DNA from: Clostridium sp. C8-1-8
GTDB lineage: Bacteria > Bacillota > Clostridia > Clostridiales > Clostridiaceae
NCBI RefSeq assembly: GCF_009928445.1
Contig: NZ_JAABNO010000013.1
Span: 1 to 64,000 of the forward strand
Reading direction: 5' to 3'
Length of the DNA stretch: 64,000 bases
The notes beneath the pieces are model-generated. The model was given only the letters and a program-made list of their open reading frames with translations. It made no database searches and was not told the origin of the DNA. Within the stretch, counting starts at the first letter, position 1. Every line of letters begins with the position of its first letter. Shown here piece by piece: positions 63,532-64,000 of this stretch. The translations under genes and the position numbers were made by a program.

Positions 63532-64000
63532 TTATTTTCTATATAGCTTTACCACACACTCCACATGCGAAGTCTGCGGGAACATATCAACTGGCTGCAC
63601 TTCAACAGTTTTATATCCTAACTCTTCAATTATAGCTAAGTCTCTTGCCAAGGTACTTGGATCGCAAGAAACGTAAACTATTCTATCGGCATCAATAGAA
63701 GTTATAGCTTCTAGTAACTTCCTGTCACAGCCTTTTCTAGGTGGATCCACAACTACTACGTCTGCTTTTATACCCTTATCTATAAGGTCTGGTATGACCT
63801 TTTCTGATTCACCAGCGTAAAACTCTACGTTACTAACAGAGTTTTCTTCGGCGTTAATCCAAGCGTTATCTATAGCCTCTTGAATTATTTCAACACCATA
63901 TACTTTTTTAGCCTTTTGGGAAAGAAATAAGGTTATGGTACCTGTTCCGCAGTAAGCATCAAAAACAGTTTCTTCTCCTTTTAAAGCTGCAAATTCTAAT
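63532..64000 (-). CDS. rlmD: 23S rRNA (uracil-5-)-methyltransferase, RlmD/RumA/RlmCD type, 3' part
   Basis: This is the C-terminal ~155 residues, open to the right edge; the N-terminus lies outside the window. It has SAM motif [23 protein letters not shown], the catalytic cysteine motif [15 protein letters not shown], and [10 protein letters not shown] near the end, all diagnostic of the TrmA/RumA family. Family members methylate uridine C5 in 23S rRNA (U1939 and/or U747). No TRAM or Fe-S region is visible because it is upstream. Confidence 0.92.
   Translation of the reverse strand, partial: LEFAALKGEETVFDAYCGTGTITLFLSQKAKKVYGVEIIQEAIDNAWINAEENSVSNVEFYAGESEKVIPDLIDKGIKADVVVVDPPRKGCDRKLLEAITSIDADRIVYVSCDPSTLARDLAIIEELGYKTVEVQPVDMFPQTSHVECVVKLYRK

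Overview
The window is low-GC DNA (roughly 30 %). Its gene content is that of a spore-forming, saccharolytic, anaerobic Firmicute, most likely Clostridium sensu stricto. Support comes from the AGGAGG-type ribosome binding sites, A/T-rich intergenic regions, intrinsic terminators at most gene ends, a probable alpha/beta SASP-like spore protein, a DUF421/DUF4363 pair, an orphan MASE3 histidine kinase, oleate hydratase, and secreted arabinan and mannan hydrolases. I cannot name a species. No rRNA, tRNA, CRISPR array, complete insertion sequence or prophage was seen.

Layout, left to right. 1-2671: 5' part of a large secreted surface protein with tandem ~90-residue cadherin-like repeats, running off the left edge. 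3.0-11.3 kb: a guanylate-kinase-like enzyme, an old-yellow-enzyme reductase with an SDR dehydrogenase and a divergent PucR/CdaR-type activator, an MFS exporter with a MobB-like P-loop protein, and a TetR regulator. 11.4-17.4 kb: a papain-like protease fused to a phage-holin-like membrane segment, a small SASP-like protein, a MacB-type ABC transporter and a secreted NlpC/P60 hydrolase. 17.4-25.4 kb: three large signalling proteins (MASE3 kinase; CHASE4-PAS-GGDEF-HD-GYP; multi-PAS hybrid kinase). 25.7-34 kb: a DAO-type flavoprotein, DUF1284, an EamA transporter, an AbfB-GH43 enzyme, a tandem structured repeat, a beta-helical-repeat potassium channel, and DUF421/DUF4363. 34-43.3 kb: TetR and oleate hydratase, a methyltransferase, an MntR/MntH manganese module, a HAD phosphatase, a GH1 6-phospho-beta-glucosidase behind a BglG/LicT-type antiterminator, and an unknown membrane protein. 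43.4-56 kb: a heterodimeric ABC exporter, an M20 amidohydrolase, an ABC-F protein with an attenuator-like leader, a second-type SecA, guanine deaminase and an isochorismatase-fold hydrolase. 56.5-63 kb: a GH26 mannanase and a 1409-residue GH43 arabinanase. The right edge holds YwbE and the 3' part of an RlmD/RumA-type rRNA methyltransferase.

How the parts fit: the two GH43 proteins and the GH26 enzyme point to use of plant cell-wall arabinan and mannan, and GH1 handles phosphorylated beta-glucosides. Several regulatory circuits can be read directly. These are a RAT/terminator switch before GH1, two MntR-like operators between mntR and mntH, a uORF plus terminator before the ABC-F gene, and an 18-bp operator shared by the tetR region and the promoter region of the c-di-GMP enzyme.

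Intergenic regions carry at least three dispersed repeat families. Family A is MITE-like with ~35-bp terminal inverted repeats. Family B is a structured ~50-nt motif followed by a terminator hairpin, tandemly amplified at 30.7-31.1 kb and nested inside an A element at 48.5 kb. Family C is an ~87-bp palindrome. Families A and B, the holin-protease fusion, and the shared operator are the observations I consider most worth checking.
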